A stretch of 16,551 nucleotides of DNA from the NCBI GenBank assembly GCA_002781265.1, contig PETS01000009.1:1-16551 (forward strand). Reading direction: 5' to 3'. The notes under the pieces are model-generated. The model was not told where the DNA came from, did no database searches, and saw nothing but the letters and a program-made list of their open reading frames with translations. Of the stretch, positions 5,744-13,467 are shown piece by piece; the first letter of the stretch is position 1; each line of letters starts with the position of its first letter. This DNA comes from Candidatus Falkowbacteria bacterium CG02_land_8_20_14_3_00_36_14 (GTDB lineage Bacteria; Patescibacteriota; Patescibacteriia; Patescibacteriales; UM-FILTER-36-11). The position numbers and the translations under genes were made by a program.

Positions 5744-6569
5744 TATTTCTTCTTTCATATAAATTATTTATACATTTATTTAACCCCTTTATTCTATTCT
5801 TATGTTTTAAATAAGGTTTTATTAATAAAAATAATTTTTCTAATGATTCTTGTTTACTAACTCTTATTCGCCATAAATTATTATTATATTTATATCCTAA
5901 TTTTTTATTATAAATCTGATTTTTCAAACCGATTTTCTTTGGTTTAGGACAAGAAATATTATTTATTAAAAACCATTTATAAAACCAGATTATAATATTT
6001 TTATCATAACTATCAATTTTAAATCTTGCTTTTTTATCATAAACTCCTAAATTACCTTCTGCATCAATATATCCTGCAGCAAATGCTGATGAAAAATTAT
6101 TATTTTTTGATATCCAACTATTTACTTTATCTTTTTTGGGTAATAAAAAATGAAAGCTTGTATTCACAAAACAATTAATATAATAGGAGTTATCCTTGCT
6201 GTTTTTTTTATAACTAACTTTGCCATATTTTGAAAATAAATCTTGAGTAAGTTTTAGTTGATCAATTGCAGTTGTGTGGCACCTAATCACTATAACTTCT
6301 GAATGTTTACTAGTTTGATAAACATTTAAATCTCCTAATCTAAAACCAATTAAATAAGCTTTTTCTGTTTTATCACCTGAAAAATTAAATTTTTTATATT
6401 TACTCTGAATAATAGATCTTGATAACGGCTCCATTTCAAATTCCCTCATGCGATTTAATACTGTCTTAAAACTACAATTATATAAATCTCCAATTTTATA
6501 TTTTGATTTTTTTTCTTTATAATATAATCTATATAATTCTTTTTTTGAAATTTTTATTTTTTTACTCAT
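5733..6569 (-). CDS. Free-standing LAGLIDADG homing endonuclease
   Basis: Homing endonucleases cut a long DNA site to promote copying of their own gene. The 278-aa protein begins with a helix-turn-helix-like segment (about 8-45, with YKIGDLYNCSFKTVLNRM) and then has two LAGLIDADG motifs: LIGFRLGDL at 73-81, with acid D80, and AAGYIDAEG at 164-172, with E171. Both therefore keep the catalytic acidic position of a single-chain two-motif enzyme. It has no SD and no intron or intein is recognisable around it. Its last 11 nt overlap the lepA start. The gene is visibly more AT-rich and Asn/Lys/Tyr-rich than lepA and recJ, which suggests transfer. A TATAAT on the minus strand at 6589-6594, without a good -35, could be its -10 box. 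Target site unknown. Confidence 0.85.
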   Translation of the reverse strand: MSKKIKISKKELYRLYYKEKKSKYKIGDLYNCSFKTVLNRMREFEMEPLSRSIIQSKYKKFNFSGDKTEKAYLIGFRLGDLNVYQTSKHSEVIVIRCHTTAIDQLKLTQDLFSKYGKVSYKKNSKDNSYYINCFVNTSFHFLLPKKDKVNSWISKNNNFSSAFAAGYIDAEGNLGVYDKKARFKIDSYDKNIIIWFYKWFLINNISCPKPKKIGLKNQIYNKKLGYKYNNNLWRIRVSKQESLEKLFLLIKPYLKHKNRIKGLNKCINNLYERRNNEN

Positions 6570-6635
6570 GTATATATATTATCAAAAAATTATAAAATGT
6601 GCAATTAAGCAGAAGCTGTTAATATTCTTTATATA

Positions 6636-6661
6636 TAAAAAAGAACTAATATTTTGTTCTT
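6636..6661 (-). terminator. Weak AT-rich hairpin with T run
   Basis: AAGAAC 6641-6646 and GTTCTT 6656-6661 form a 6-bp stem, followed on the minus strand by six T (A run 6637-6642). It lies between the 63-aa gene and the endonuclease. The stem is short, so it may be a secondary terminator or chance. The other sequence in 6570-6712 is AT-rich without a clear gene. Confidence 0.3.
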
Positions 6662-6712
6662 ATTTTTCTTATTTCCATCCACATCTTACTAATTTTAAGC
6701 ATTTCAGTCAAA

Positions 6713-6748
6713 TAAAAAAGACGCCTCATTTAAGATAAAGACGTCTTT
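6713..6748 (-). terminator. Terminator of the 63-aa gene
   Basis: AAAGACG (6717-6723) pairs with CGTCTTT (6742-6748); on the minus strand the hairpin runs directly into a T tract (A run 6714-6719). It lies about 37 nt behind the stop of the 63-aa gene. T-rich sequence on the other side (6755-6763) means it could work in both directions. Confidence 0.75.
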
Positions 6749-6784
6749 GATTAACTTTTTTTTATCTTGTTTATTATCTTGCCT

Positions 6785-6976
6785 TTATTTCTTCTTTTTA
6801 GATCTATCATACTCTTTATGTATCTTATCGCACAATGCTTTCGTCTTTCTTCTGTTAGAATCAACTTTATTTATTACACCTGCTAGCTCCTCTAAAAAGT
6901 CAGGTGGTAGTACTCCTCTTTTTCGATATTCAATTTCTCTTGATTTTTTCGGGTTATAAAATGATTCTTTCAGCAT
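6785..6976 (-). CDS. Small basic hypothetical protein, 63 aa
   Basis: I do not recognise the family. The protein is soluble and highly charged, with an N-terminal YNPKKSREIEYRKRG segment, a short hydrophobic helix around residues 23-38 (LPPDFLEELAGVINKV) and a Lys-rich end (YDRSKKKK). It has one Cys (about residue 49). It forms a complete monocistronic unit: TTGACA promoter 7059-7087, SD 6983-6990 and terminator 6713-6748. A 19-codon frame (6970-7029) without an SD overlaps its start and ends in TGA; I treat that as chance or at most a leader. The charge and size would suit a DNA- or RNA-binding or antitoxin-like protein, but nothing in the sequence proves this, and there is no evident toxin partner. 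Confidence 0.7.
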   Translation of the reverse strand: MLKESFYNPKKSREIEYRKRGVLPPDFLEELAGVINKVDSNRRKTKALCDKIHKEYDRSKKKK

Positions 6977-6982
6977 AATTTA

Positions 6983-6990
6983 ATCCTCCC
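6983..6990 (-). promoter_or_regulatory. SD of the 63-aa gene
   Basis: On the minus strand GGGAGGAT precedes ATG 6976 with a 6-nt gap. It is one of only four strong SD sequences in the window. Confidence 0.75.
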
Positions 6991-7058
6991 ATATTTAGAT
7001 TTAGACATATAATTTCTACAAGAAGTCATTTAAAAGTTTCTCAAAAGAACTTTGCTGT

Positions 7059-7087
7059 AATTTACTATACTTAATAAAATATGTCAA
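7059..7087 (-). promoter_or_regulatory. Promoter of the 63-aa gene
   Basis: A perfect TTGACA (minus strand, 7082-7087) is separated by 17 bp from TAAATT (7059-7064; 4 of 6 match). The predicted leader of about 75 nt contains a weak AAAGTT/AACTTT hairpin. Confidence 0.55.
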
Positions 7088-7137
7088 AACAGTTTGTGTT
7101 TGAAAATTTAAAAGTAATTGCTAATACGTAATTGATT

Positions 7138-8760
7138 TTATATTCCCCGCGCTTCGCCCTGGTCGCCTGTGGCAATTTTTTTCCACGACAGGCGGCGCTT
7201 AATGCCGTCCCAAAAATAACTAAGCTCTTCGCTTTTTAAAAACGAACAAAAGGCGATATAAACCAATATACCGCTGATGCCGGCGGCCAGCCCTTGGGTC
7301 AAAACGCCCCATAATCTGGTCATATCAATAAACGGCCAAACGATTAATTTCATGCCCTGAACAGTCAAACCGCAGGCAATCGCCGCCAGAGAAAATTTAA
7401 TAGTGGAAAAAAGTATTTTTATTTCATCCAATTGGTCTATTTCAAAATGAAGTATCAGCCATAATAATATAAAATTAATTATATTGGAAATTGAAAAAGC
7501 CAGCGCCAATCCGGCTATGCCTATTTTAGCGGAAAAATAAAATGATAAAAATAAATTAACCGCCACTGTTATCAGGCCGATATAAAACGGGGTTTTAGAA
7601 TTATAGCGCACATAAAAAACTCTGATTAACAAAGGAGCAAGGGCCTGAGCAAAAAGGGAAATAATAAAAAATCCCAAAGTATCAATAGTAAGTATCGTGT
7701 CCTGCCAGTCAAATTGGCCGGTGCCTAGAATAACTCGGATAATTTGCGCCCGGAGGGTCAACAGCAAAACGGTAGACGGCACAATAAAAAATAAAATCTG
7801 CCTGACAGTCAGGGAAAAACTGCTGATTAATCTATCTTTATTAAAAGCATAGGCCGACATGGCCGGAAATGCGGCAATGGCAAATGATACCCCGAATATG
7901 CCAATCGGAAAAGATTGCAGATTATTGGCAAAATTAAAGATAGCTAAAGATCCGCTCTCAAGAGTAGAGGCGATCACTGTAATCACCAGCAAATTAATCT
8001 GGACAATCGCCAAACTCATTGTCCGGGGAAGCATCATTCTGGCGATTTTTAAAATATTTTTATTTTTAAAATCAATTATTAAATTATATTTAAAGCCTAA
8101 TTTAAAAACAGCCGGTATTTGAATTAATAAATGCATTATCGCACCCAATACTACTCCCCAGGCTAACCCATAAATCCCCCATAGCGGCGTAAAAAATATA
8201 GCGCCGATAATAATCCCAATGTTATATATTATAGGAGATAAGGAATAAACAAAAAATCTTTTAAAAGACTGCAGTATGCCTCCGAAGACTGCGGAAATTC
8301 CTAAAAATATAGGAGACAAAAACATTATTCTAGTTAAACTGTCGGCTAGGTTTAATTTTTCCGAAGAAAACCCCGGCGTAATCAACTTTATTATAAAAGG
8401 GGAAAAAATAATTCCCAATCCGGCGATAATAATCAAACTAACCGCTATAATATTTAAAATATTGCTGGCTAATTCCCATGCTTGCTTATTAGATTTAAAT
8501 TCAAATTTATGGTTTATTAATGAGGAAAAAACCGGCACGAAGCCGGCTGACAAAGCGCCTAAAATCAATAAATTAAATATCAAATCCGGGATGCGAAAGG
8601 CCGCATAATAAATATCCAAGGTATCGCCGGCGCCGAATTGACCGGCTAAAATACGGTCCCGAAAAATACCTAAAAAACGGCTGACAATTGAAGAAAAAGC
8701 CACTAGAAGCGCCGCCGCCGTTATGGAATTTACCTTGGCTGTAAATAATTCTCTAATCAT
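7138..8760 (-). CDS. murJ: Lipid II flippase MurJ (MviN)
   Basis: MurJ moves lipid-linked peptidoglycan precursor across the inner membrane. The 540-aa protein is hydrophobic throughout, with about 14 helices of the MOP exporter superfamily. The N-terminal family signature is clear: SIVSRFLGIFRDRILAGQFG (about 24-43), then a Thr-Leu-Asp loop, FRIPDLIFNLL (55-65) and GALSAGFVPVFS (68-79), which contain the conserved Arg and Asp positions of the substrate cavity. Helices 13-14 occupy roughly 455-510. A short cytoplasmic tail follows. The start is 21 nt after the ackA stop with no SD, so they form one operon with probable coupling. The last codons are unusually GC-rich and carry an inverted repeat (CGCCTGT 7164-7170 / ACAGGCG 7188-7194), encoding a tail after residue 520 that is likely dispensable. 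Its presence implies a peptidoglycan wall. Confidence 0.93.
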   Translation of the reverse strand: MIRELFTAKVNSITAAALLVAFSSIVSRFLGIFRDRILAGQFGAGDTLDIYYAAFRIPDLIFNLLILGALSAGFVPVFSSLINHKFEFKSNKQAWELASNILNIIAVSLIIIAGLGIIFSPFIIKLITPGFSSEKLNLADSLTRIMFLSPIFLGISAVFGGILQSFKRFFVYSLSPIIYNIGIIIGAIFFTPLWGIYGLAWGVVLGAIMHLLIQIPAVFKLGFKYNLIIDFKNKNILKIARMMLPRTMSLAIVQINLLVITVIASTLESGSLAIFNFANNLQSFPIGIFGVSFAIAAFPAMSAYAFNKDRLISSFSLTVRQILFFIVPSTVLLLTLRAQIIRVILGTGQFDWQDTILTIDTLGFFIISLFAQALAPLLIRVFYVRYNSKTPFYIGLITVAVNLFLSFYFSAKIGIAGLALAFSISNIINFILLWLILHFEIDQLDEIKILFSTIKFSLAAIACGLTVQGMKLIVWPFIDMTRLWGVLTQGLAAGISGILVYIAFCSFLKSEELSYFWDGIKRRLSWKKIATGDQGEARGI

Positions 8761-8781
8761 AAAATTTAAAAAATTTAAACT

Positions 8782-9834
8782 CTAAATCCCAGATACTAAT
8801 TTCCTAACCTCCCTAGCGATCATCAGCTCTTCATTTGTCTGGATTGATAATATTTTGACTTCGCCTAAAAATTTTATTTTATTTTTAACTTCATTGCGCG
8901 TCATGGCGTTTCCAGCACCGATACCGCCGGTAAAAACTATAGCATCAACTTTTCCTTCCAATATTGCCCAATAAGATCCGATATATTTAACCAAACGATT
9001 TATAGCTATATCAAAAGCCAGCTGGCAATCGCTATTTCCTAAAGATACATTCCTAATAAGTTCTTGATAATCTTTTACGCCGGATAATCCCTTGATGCCG
9101 GACTCATAATTTAACATATGATAAACGCTGGTTATCCTTTCTTCCTCCCTAACTGCCTCATTATGGAGCAGATAAAAAATCAATCCTGGGTCAATATCGC
9201 CACTTCTCGTCATCATCACTAAACCTTCCATCGGTGTAAAACCCATGGAAGTATCAATCGGCCGGCCATTTTTAATGGCCGTGATTGACCAACCCCCTCC
9301 CAAATGGCAGGTGATTAAATTTATTTTTCCAGCCGGCTTTTTTAATTTTTGAGCCGCCTCACTCATAACATATTCATGGGAAATTCCATGAAAACCGTAA
9401 CGTCTTATCTTATGCTGTTTCAACAATTCCTTGGGCAAAGCATAAGTGCGGGCTATTTCTGGCAGATTAAAATAAAAAGCTGTGTCAAACACAGCCACCT
9501 GCGGTAAATGCGGCAAAAAATTTAAAGACGCTTTGATGCCGGCTAAATTATAAGGATTATGAAGCGGCGCTAAATCATTGAATTTTTCCAATTCACTTAT
9601 ATTTTCGTCATTTATTAACAGAGAGCGGAAAAATTTATCTCCGCCATGAACCATCCGATGCCCAACTGCCTTTATTTCTCCAATATTAACTATTTTTCTT
9701 AATATCTGCTTTAAAGCATTTTCATGATTATTAAAATCATTTAAATTGCCTGCTAATAATTGTTTTTCATTCTGATCAAAAACCTTATATTTAATTGACG
9801 TTGACCCGCTGTTAATTACTAAAATATTAGACAT
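8782..9834 (-). CDS. ackA: Acetate kinase family protein (short form)
   Basis: Acetate kinase converts acetyl phosphate and ADP to acetate and ATP. At 350 aa it is about 50 residues shorter than the usual 400. Expected motifs are seen: INSGSTSIKYKV with N8, GHRMVHGG with R60, DLAPLHNP 87-94, VFDTAF with D117, RRYGFHGISH with H149, DTSMGFTPMEGL, TRSGDIDPG with R210, and FTGGIGAG near 301. The phosphate loop reads HLGGGWS (177-183) where acetate kinases have HLGNG; HLGGGxS is usual in butyrate kinases, so the Asn is lost while the acetate-type DTSMGFTP signature stays. It lies two genes downstream of pduL, whose product it would use, and directly before murJ. Element D (9910-10080) separates it from the upstream genes, so a separate promoter is likely though none is clear. 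No SD. Confidence 0.9.
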   Translation of the reverse strand: MSNILVINSGSTSIKYKVFDQNEKQLLAGNLNDFNNHENALKQILRKIVNIGEIKAVGHRMVHGGDKFFRSLLINDENISELEKFNDLAPLHNPYNLAGIKASLNFLPHLPQVAVFDTAFYFNLPEIARTYALPKELLKQHKIRRYGFHGISHEYVMSEAAQKLKKPAGKINLITCHLGGGWSITAIKNGRPIDTSMGFTPMEGLVMMTRSGDIDPGLIFYLLHNEAVREEERITSVYHMLNYESGIKGLSGVKDYQELIRNVSLGNSDCQLAFDIAINRLVKYIGSYWAILEGKVDAIVFTGGIGAGNAMTRNEVKNKIKFLGEVKILSIQTNEELMIAREVRKLVSGI

Positions 9835-9909
9835 AAGTTATAAAATTAAAAGTCTAAAAACCCGTAAAAACGCAAGGATTGTTTTTTTATTATGCCGGCC
9901 TCCCCTTTT

Positions 9910-10080
9910 GTCATACCGGCCCCCGAGCCGGTATCCAGAGTCAAAATATATAAACGTTAATTTTACAATAAGTTTTCAATCGAATCTAACTTAAAAACTT
10001 ATCTTTATATCTGCCTTCCTGCTGCTCTCCCCTGGATTGCCTGCCTGCCGGCAGGCTGGCGGGTCGGAGCCCGCAATGAC
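9910..10080. repeat. Palindromic intergenic element D (near-copy of element B)
   Basis: It begins GTCATACCGGC and ends CCCGCAATGAC. The left hairpin is ATACCGGC/GCCGGTAT (9913-9932). The AT-rich core at 9948-10022 matches element B (1514-1588) at 73 of 75 positions and keeps the inverted pair ATAAGTTTT 9968-9976 / AAAACTTAT 9994-10002. The right hairpin contains the same nested GCCTGCCGGCAGGC palindrome. The outer arms differ more from element B than the core does, and base changes in the left hairpin are compensated. It sits in the 318-nt gap upstream of ackA; the rest of the gap is AT-rich and empty as far as I can see. Confidence 0.8.
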
Positions 10081-10152
10081 TGAGTGTATTTATAGTATTT
10101 CACCTCAAACGCTGTATCCGCATTAAACTTAAATTACCAACAAAATAAATAT

Positions 10153-10845
10153 TTATAATAAATGTAAAGTATTTCCAGTCATATAATCAATAATAAAAAC
10201 TATCACTATAAATGCCAAAAAAATTAAAAATAGAAATAGAATAATTTTTTTTACTGAAAAAATAACTTTCGCTGGTGTTGATATTTTTGGTTGGTTATGA
10301 GGATTTTTTTCTTGGATAATTTCTTTAATATTTATTAAGACTTTTCCATATATAAACCTTGCAAAAAAATAAGGGGGAAAAAATTTAAATATAATTATTA
10401 TAATAACTAGCGGTGCAACCATAAAGATGGAGAAACCCATATTTAAAATAAAAAACAGGAAATAATTTACGGTAAATATTCTAAACCAGGTTTGCGTAGA
10501 TTCTAATATGGCCTGGTCAGTGCCCTTGCCATTTTTATAATTATATAAATCCTTAATATAAAAAATGGTTTTGTATGAGGTAAAGATAATAAATAGAATA
10601 ATAATAGGCCGGTTAATTACATCAGGAAGTAACCCAAATGCCCATGGGTCTGGATTGCCAATAGCCTTAAGCAGGAAAAAAATTAGCCACAAATAAACCG
10701 GAAGGCTGCCGAATAAAAATAAAAACATCGCCCATAAATAAGTCCTTTTTATTTTGGTAACTTTTGGTTTCTGTTGCTCTTTATAATTTCCTTCTTGTTT
10801 TTTTAAAGTGTTGTCTGCCAGTGTCGCTTGTAATTTTTTTTCCAT
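10153..10845 (-). CDS. Hypothetical membrane protein, about five helices
   Basis: I do not recognise the family. The 230-aa protein has a 35-residue soluble, Lys/Gln-rich N terminus, then predicted helices at about 36-60, 78-97, 122-137, 138-157 and 200-220, and a short C-terminal end. The loop 98-121 and the segment 165-199 are polar and basic (probably cytoplasmic). There is no clear transporter or enzyme motif; a GNPDPWAFG loop (63-71) follows helix 1. It starts 44 nt after pduL and lies before the gap to ackA, so it may be co-transcribed with acs and pduL. A role in carrying acetate or another small molecule is possible from position only. Many Phe/Ile codons and high A+T resemble neighbouring membrane genes. 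Confidence 0.7.
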   Translation of the reverse strand: MEKKLQATLADNTLKKQEGNYKEQQKPKVTKIKRTYLWAMFLFLFGSLPVYLWLIFFLLKAIGNPDPWAFGLLPDVINRPIIILFIIFTSYKTIFYIKDLYNYKNGKGTDQAILESTQTWFRIFTVNYFLFFILNMGFSIFMVAPLVIIIIIFKFFPPYFFARFIYGKVLINIKEIIQEKNPHNQPKISTPAKVIFSVKKIILFLFLIFLAFIVIVFIIDYMTGNTLHLL

Positions 10846-10889
10846 AATTTTATCGTTAATTAGTTATTTAAAACAAAAAAACTAATTTT

Positions 10890-11474
10890 TTATATAATCA
10901 CTTCTCCCATATTATTAATATCTGTAATACCGGCGGCATTGGCTTCATCTGTATCAATCTGCATACGCCAGGTGAAGGTTTTATCCACTCTGACTAACAC
11001 CTCGTGAAAAGTCAGCCCACGCGGTCCGCCTACATTAACTGAAACTAATTGCCCTTGTTTCAGCTTAAATTTTTTAGCATCCTCTTCTGAAGCATGGATA
11101 TGCCTATGCGCCAATATTACTCCGCTTCTAATTTTAACTTCATTCTTGGGGCCGATAATTGTCAGCCCGGGAGTATTATCAAGCTCTCCGCTTTCATGGG
11201 CAATCGCCGGTATGCCTAAATAATACGAATCTGTCTTAGAAATTTCTACTTGTGTTCTTTCTTTTAAAGGACCTAAAACACGAACATTTTTTAATTCGCT
11301 TTTTGGTGTTTTTATAGTAACTGTTTCATTGGCTGCAAAACTATGCGGTTGGGATAATTGCCGAAATAATGTCGGCTTCCTGCCTTTGCCGAATAAAACT
11401 TCAAAATCATTTTTAGATAAATGGCAATGGCGGCCAGATATTTCCACAATTATCCTATATCTTTTTTTAGGCAT
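10890..11474 (-). CDS. pduL: PduL-type phosphotransacetylase
   Basis: PduL (phosphate propanoyltransferase family) interconverts acyl-CoA plus phosphate with acyl phosphate plus CoA and is unrelated to the classical Pta. The 194-aa protein shows both beta-barrel repeats and the metal-binding residues: EISGRHCHLS (11-20, H16 and H18), SGVILAHRHIHAS (117-129, with H123, H125 and H127) and a FHEVLVRV strand with H157. The MQIDTDEANAAG end (171-182) is typical of the family. There is no N-terminal encapsulation peptide and no microcompartment shell gene nearby, so this is a free enzyme acting on acetyl-CoA rather than a Pdu microcompartment part. It is 45 nt behind acs and close to ackA, which would take its acetyl phosphate. 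No SD. Confidence 0.92.
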   Translation of the reverse strand: MPKKRYRIIVEISGRHCHLSKNDFEVLFGKGRKPTLFRQLSQPHSFAANETVTIKTPKSELKNVRVLGPLKERTQVEISKTDSYYLGIPAIAHESGELDNTPGLTIIGPKNEVKIRSGVILAHRHIHASEEDAKKFKLKQGQLVSVNVGGPRGLTFHEVLVRVDKTFTWRMQIDTDEANAAGITDINNMGEVII

Positions 11475-11519
11475 AGAATTAATAATATAAATAATTATAA
11501 GATATAAATTATGATTTTT

Positions 11520-13433
11520 TTATACTAACGAACTCGTATCGCCTAAAGGCAGGCCTAATTCTTTGGCTTTTAATACCCTTCTCATAATTTTGCCGCTTCG
11601 CGTTTTCGGTAGTTTGTCCACAAACTCAATATCTTTAATAACGGCAATCGGACCGATCTCTTTTCTCACGCACTTCCTTAATTCTAATTTCAAGGCATCG
11701 CTTCCTTTTACCCCTTGCTTTAAAATGACAAAGGCCTTTATAACTTCGCCTTTAATCGGATCAGGCACGCCAATGGCTCCGGCTTCAACTACTGATTTAT
11801 GGGAAACAAAAGCGCTCTCCACTTCAGCGGTGCCGATTCTGTGCCCGGCCACTTTTAAGACATCGTCCGTCCGTCCTTGAATCCAAAAATATCCGTCTCT
11901 ATCTTTAAAGGCCACATCGCCGGTAAAGTATGCGCCTTTTATTTCTTGCCAATAAGTTTTAATATATCTTTTCGGATTGTTAAAAATTGTCCTGATCATG
12001 CTCGGCCATTGGTTTATTATTACTAAATATCCGCCCTTGCCTATTGGCACTGGCTTTCCTTTTTTATCCACTACTTCCGCTTTAATCCCGGGAAACGGCT
12101 TGCCGGCGCTACCGGGCTTTAAAGTGGCGCACGGCAGAGGGGTGATCATATTAGAGCCAGTCTCTGTTTGCCACCATGTATCCATAATCGGGCATCTTTT
12201 CTTGCCGACATATTTGTAATACCATTCCCATGCCTCCGGATTTATCGGTTCTCCCACCGTGCCTAGGATTCTTAAACTCGGCATTTTGTGCATCTTAGGC
12301 CATTTTGCTCCGTATTTCATCATGGCTCTTATTAATGTCGGCGCCGTATAAAACACATTGACCTTGTATTTTTCAACTATTTTCCATATTCTATCTGGCT
12401 TAGGCATATCCGGTACGCCTTCATACATCACAGTAGTAACACCGGCTAATAACGGACCGTAAATAATATAACTATGGCCTGTTATCCAGCCGGGATCAGC
12501 GGTACACCAAAATCTTTCATCGCCGTGCAGATCAAACACCCACTTGATTGTCCTTAGAACTCCGACCATATATCCGCCATGGACATGAACAACCCCTTTT
12601 GGCTTGGAAGTCGTCCCGGAAGTATATAAAACAAATGCCGGATCCTCGGCATCCATTTGGGCGCACTTAGCTTCAGTCGGCATTCCTTTGACAAAATCAT
12701 GGTACCAAATATCTTTTCTTTTATTGAATTTAACTTTATTTTTGTTATTCTTAACGACAATAACCTTTTTAATGGTCCGGCATTCTTTGATGGCCTCATC
12801 AACAAACTCTTTATAATTAATAATCTTTCCTCTCCTGAAACTACCATCGGCGGTAAATAAAATCTTAGCCCGGGCGTCATTAATTCTGTCCGCCAAAGCT
12901 TTGGCGGAAAAACCGGCAAAAACAACCGAATGCATCGCTCCGATTTTAGCGCAAGAGAGCATAGCTACGGCTATTTCCGGAATATTAGGCATATAAATTG
13001 CCACTCGGTCTCCTTTCCTTATCCCTTGTTTTTTCAAAGCGTTGACTAGTTTATTTACTTCTTGATAGAGCTCCCAATAAGTAAGTTTCCGCGATCGCCC
13101 GGTTTCATCTTCCCAAATAATAGCCAGCTTCTTTTCTATCTTTGTGCCGATATGCTTATCCAGCGCGTTATAAGCCAAATTGCATTTGCCGCCGATGAAC
13201 CATTTATAAAATGGCTTATGGCTTGAATCAAAAACTTTCCGCCAGGGTTTAAACCAAACTAAATCACGAGCCGCTTCTTCCCAAAATTTTATCGGATTTT
13301 CCAATGATTTTTTTATAATCGCATTATAATCTTTAATATTGGCTTCGGCTAATATTTTTTTTGCAGGCCGATACTTCTTTTTTGAAGCAAGTAATACTTC
13401 TGTTAATTCTCTTTTATTGGCTTTGGTCAACAT
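11520..13433 (-). CDS. acs: Acetyl-CoA synthetase, AMP-forming
   Basis: Activates acetate with ATP to acetyl-AMP and then acetyl-CoA, releasing AMP and pyrophosphate. The 637-aa protein is full length. Motifs in order: the acetyl-CoA synthetase N-terminal domain (WEEAARDLVWFKPWRKVFD, 51-69), the P-loop YTSGTTSKPKGVV (270-282), TADPGWITGHSY (311-322), DTWWQTETG (418-426) with the Trp that closes the acetate pocket, YFTGD (502-506), the hinge and A8 region RTDDVLKVAGHRIG (521-534), and RSGKIMRR (612-619) with catalytic K615, the lysine that is acetylated in regulated homologues. It follows pfkB-like by 34 nt and precedes pduL by 45 nt, so they form one operon. No SD. Substrate preference for acetate is inferred from the WWQTETG pocket. 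Confidence 0.95.
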   Translation of the reverse strand: MLTKANKRELTEVLLASKKKYRPAKKILAEANIKDYNAIIKKSLENPIKFWEEAARDLVWFKPWRKVFDSSHKPFYKWFIGGKCNLAYNALDKHIGTKIEKKLAIIWEDETGRSRKLTYWELYQEVNKLVNALKKQGIRKGDRVAIYMPNIPEIAVAMLSCAKIGAMHSVVFAGFSAKALADRINDARAKILFTADGSFRRGKIINYKEFVDEAIKECRTIKKVIVVKNNKNKVKFNKRKDIWYHDFVKGMPTEAKCAQMDAEDPAFVLYTSGTTSKPKGVVHVHGGYMVGVLRTIKWVFDLHGDERFWCTADPGWITGHSYIIYGPLLAGVTTVMYEGVPDMPKPDRIWKIVEKYKVNVFYTAPTLIRAMMKYGAKWPKMHKMPSLRILGTVGEPINPEAWEWYYKYVGKKRCPIMDTWWQTETGSNMITPLPCATLKPGSAGKPFPGIKAEVVDKKGKPVPIGKGGYLVIINQWPSMIRTIFNNPKRYIKTYWQEIKGAYFTGDVAFKDRDGYFWIQGRTDDVLKVAGHRIGTAEVESAFVSHKSVVEAGAIGVPDPIKGEVIKAFVILKQGVKGSDALKLELRKCVRKEIGPIAVIKDIEFVDKLPKTRSGKIMRRVLKAKELGLPLGDTSSLV

Positions 13434-13467
13434 AAAATTAAAATTTAATAATTAAAATATTGAAAAA

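Noticed and set aside
5733..6569. Group I intron or intein host for the endonuclease
   Set aside because: No exon halves or splice motifs flank it; the lepA frame is intact and begins at its normal conserved N terminus.
6970..7029. 19-codon frame overlapping the start of the 63-aa gene
   Set aside because: No SD, ends in TGA and is very short; at most a leader, not annotated.
10890..11474. Bacterial microcompartment locus
   Set aside because: PduL is present but no shell protein gene or encapsulation peptide is visible.
12554..12925. 123-codon minus frame inside acs
   Set aside because: It overlaps the acs frame out of phase where the P-loop is encoded; no SD.
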